Below are positions 6,484 to 6,878 of a stretch of 6,878 bases of DNA, in pieces. Numbering within the stretch: position 1 is the first letter of the stretch; each line of letters starts with the position of its first letter. Made by a program: the position numbers and the translations under genes. Under the pieces are notes generated by a model. The model did not search any database, was not told the origin of the DNA, and saw only the letters and a list, made by a program, of their open reading frames with translations. Location of the stretch: assembly GCA_910586955.1 (NCBI GenBank), contig CAJUMM010000124.1, positions 1-6,878 of the forward strand, in the 5' to 3' direction. The DNA comes from an uncultured Lachnospiraceae bacterium. Its GTDB lineage: Bacteria; Bacillota; Clostridia; Lachnospirales; Lachnospiraceae.

Positions 6484-6535
6484 CTTCCTATCCTGCAAAT
6501 CTCCACGATTTCCGGCTATGCCCTCCGGCAAAGGA

Positions 6536-6787
6536 TTATTCCTGGACCTCCGCCTCCGTATTCATAGAAGAAAGGTACTCGTCCAAGGCCGTCACATCCA
6601 GCTCCACAGCCGAGGAATCGGGCCTGGTTGCCATATCGTACACGGAATATCCCAGCCAGCACACCAAAAGCAGTGCAATCACGCTGGCGCAGATTTTCAC
6701 CTGGGTGCGCCTTCTCTTCTCCTTGGCCAGAATCTCCTTCCGGTTGGCTTTTTCCTCTTTATAACGGTTTACTTTTTCCTGACTCAT
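6536..6787 (-). CDS. Small single-pass membrane protein of unknown function
   Basis: The product has 83 residues. A strongly basic, helical N-terminus (MSQEKVNRYKEEKANRKEILAKEKRRR, residues 1-27) precedes one transmembrane helix (about 31-50, VKICASVIALLLVCWLGYSV). An acidic C-terminal tail of about 30 residues follows (TALDEYLSSMNTEAEVQE at the end). By the positive-inside rule the N-terminus is in the cytoplasm and the tail outside. It resembles short hypothetical proteins I associate with Lachnospiraceae genomes. I see no enzymatic or binding motif. SecE-like size and topology were considered, but no SecE motif is visible. The start at 6785-6787 has GTGAGGG (6797-6803) nine bases upstream. 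It has its own promoter and terminator, so it is probably monocistronic, with some read-through into the MATE gene possible. Confidence 0.82.
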   Translation of the reverse strand: MSQEKVNRYKEEKANRKEILAKEKRRRTQVKICASVIALLLVCWLGYSVYDMATRPDSSAVELDVTALDEYLSSMNTEAEVQE

Positions 6788-6823
6788 TTTGCGAAACCCT
6801 CACTTTGATTATTCGGTACACCC

Positions 6824-6832
6824 AGTATAACA
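6824..6832 (-). promoter_or_regulatory. Extended -10 promoter of the small membrane-protein gene
   Basis: The minus strand reads TGT followed by TATACT, an extended -10 element (TGn plus five of six consensus bases). No good -35 is present at 16-18 bases, which is typical of extended -10 promoters. An A/T-rich tract upstream (about 6833-6870), with T-runs spaced 11 bases apart, may act as an UP-type element. The leader would be about 30 bases long. Confidence 0.65.
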
Positions 6833-6878
6833 CAAAAACATGAAAAAAGCATGAAAAATTTTATTTTTCTAATCACGA

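Noticed and set aside
6166..6531. Minus-strand frame overlapping the MATE N-terminus
   Set aside because: It starts at TTG, reads through the terminator hairpin and then runs out of frame inside the MATE gene; Gly/Arg-rich shadow sequence.
6509..6532. Hairpin TTT(G)CCGG/CCGGAAA just after the small gene's stop
   Set aside because: Seven pairs with a bulge and no T-run; the stronger hairpin at 6449-6483 explains termination.
6057..6764. Plus-strand open frame crossing the MATE start and the small gene
   Set aside because: It spans a terminator, a start region and two supported minus-strand genes, and its protein is low in plausible structure.
6853..6869. GAAAAAT/ATTTTTC inverted repeat near the window end
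   Set aside because: An all-A/T stem with a three-base loop in an A/T-rich promoter region is expected by chance and cannot be separated from the upstream tract.

Overview
The window looks like chromosomal DNA of a Gram-positive gut-type Clostridium relative, most likely a Lachnospiraceae member. The reasons are strong AGGAGG-type ribosome binding sites, consensus sigma-A promoters, intermediate GC (hand-counted blocks about 57-60% in the TIR-coding and MATE genes), and protein families (YdjI-like SPFH with zinc ribbons, zinc-ribbon/TIR proteins, short RHH regulators) that I associate with that group. This assignment is an inference. Every gene supported lies on the minus strand, so transcription runs from high to low coordinates.

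In order of transcription: (1) a small single-pass membrane protein (6536-6787) with an extended -10 promoter (6824-6832), followed by a clear Rho-independent terminator (6449-6483); (2) a complete MATE-family efflux transporter (5046-6410), whose start is only 38 bases after the terminator's T-tract; (3) a compact four-gene operon with its own promoter (-35 at 5003-5008, -10 at 4980-4985). The operon encodes a ribbon-helix-helix regulator (4767-4955), a large zinc-ribbon/TPR/TIR/coiled-coil/transmembrane/RCC1-repeat protein (2184-4739), an SPFH-domain protein with zinc ribbons at both ends (406-2100), and a four-helix membrane protein that runs off the low-coordinate edge (1-400).

The operon is the interesting part. 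The 851-residue TIR protein is built like a transmembrane receptor: zinc ribbon and TIR domain on the cytoplasmic side, one membrane helix, then seven 38-residue RCC1-type repeats predicted to form a complete seven-bladed propeller outside the cell. Its TIR domain keeps the W-x3-E motif that carries the catalytic glutamate in NAD+-cleaving TIR enzymes. The next gene encodes a relative of Bacillus subtilis YdjI, an SPFH (flotillin/stomatin-like) membrane-stress protein, and the fourth encodes a small integral membrane protein. A working model, inferred only, is an envelope-sensing or defence system. In it an extracellular propeller controls a cytoplasmic TIR effector organised on an SPFH membrane platform, with the RHH protein autoregulating the operon through a quasi-palindrome over its -10 box.

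No tRNA, rRNA, CRISPR array, insertion sequence, attachment site or origin was seen. No intergenic gap exceeds about 130 bases.
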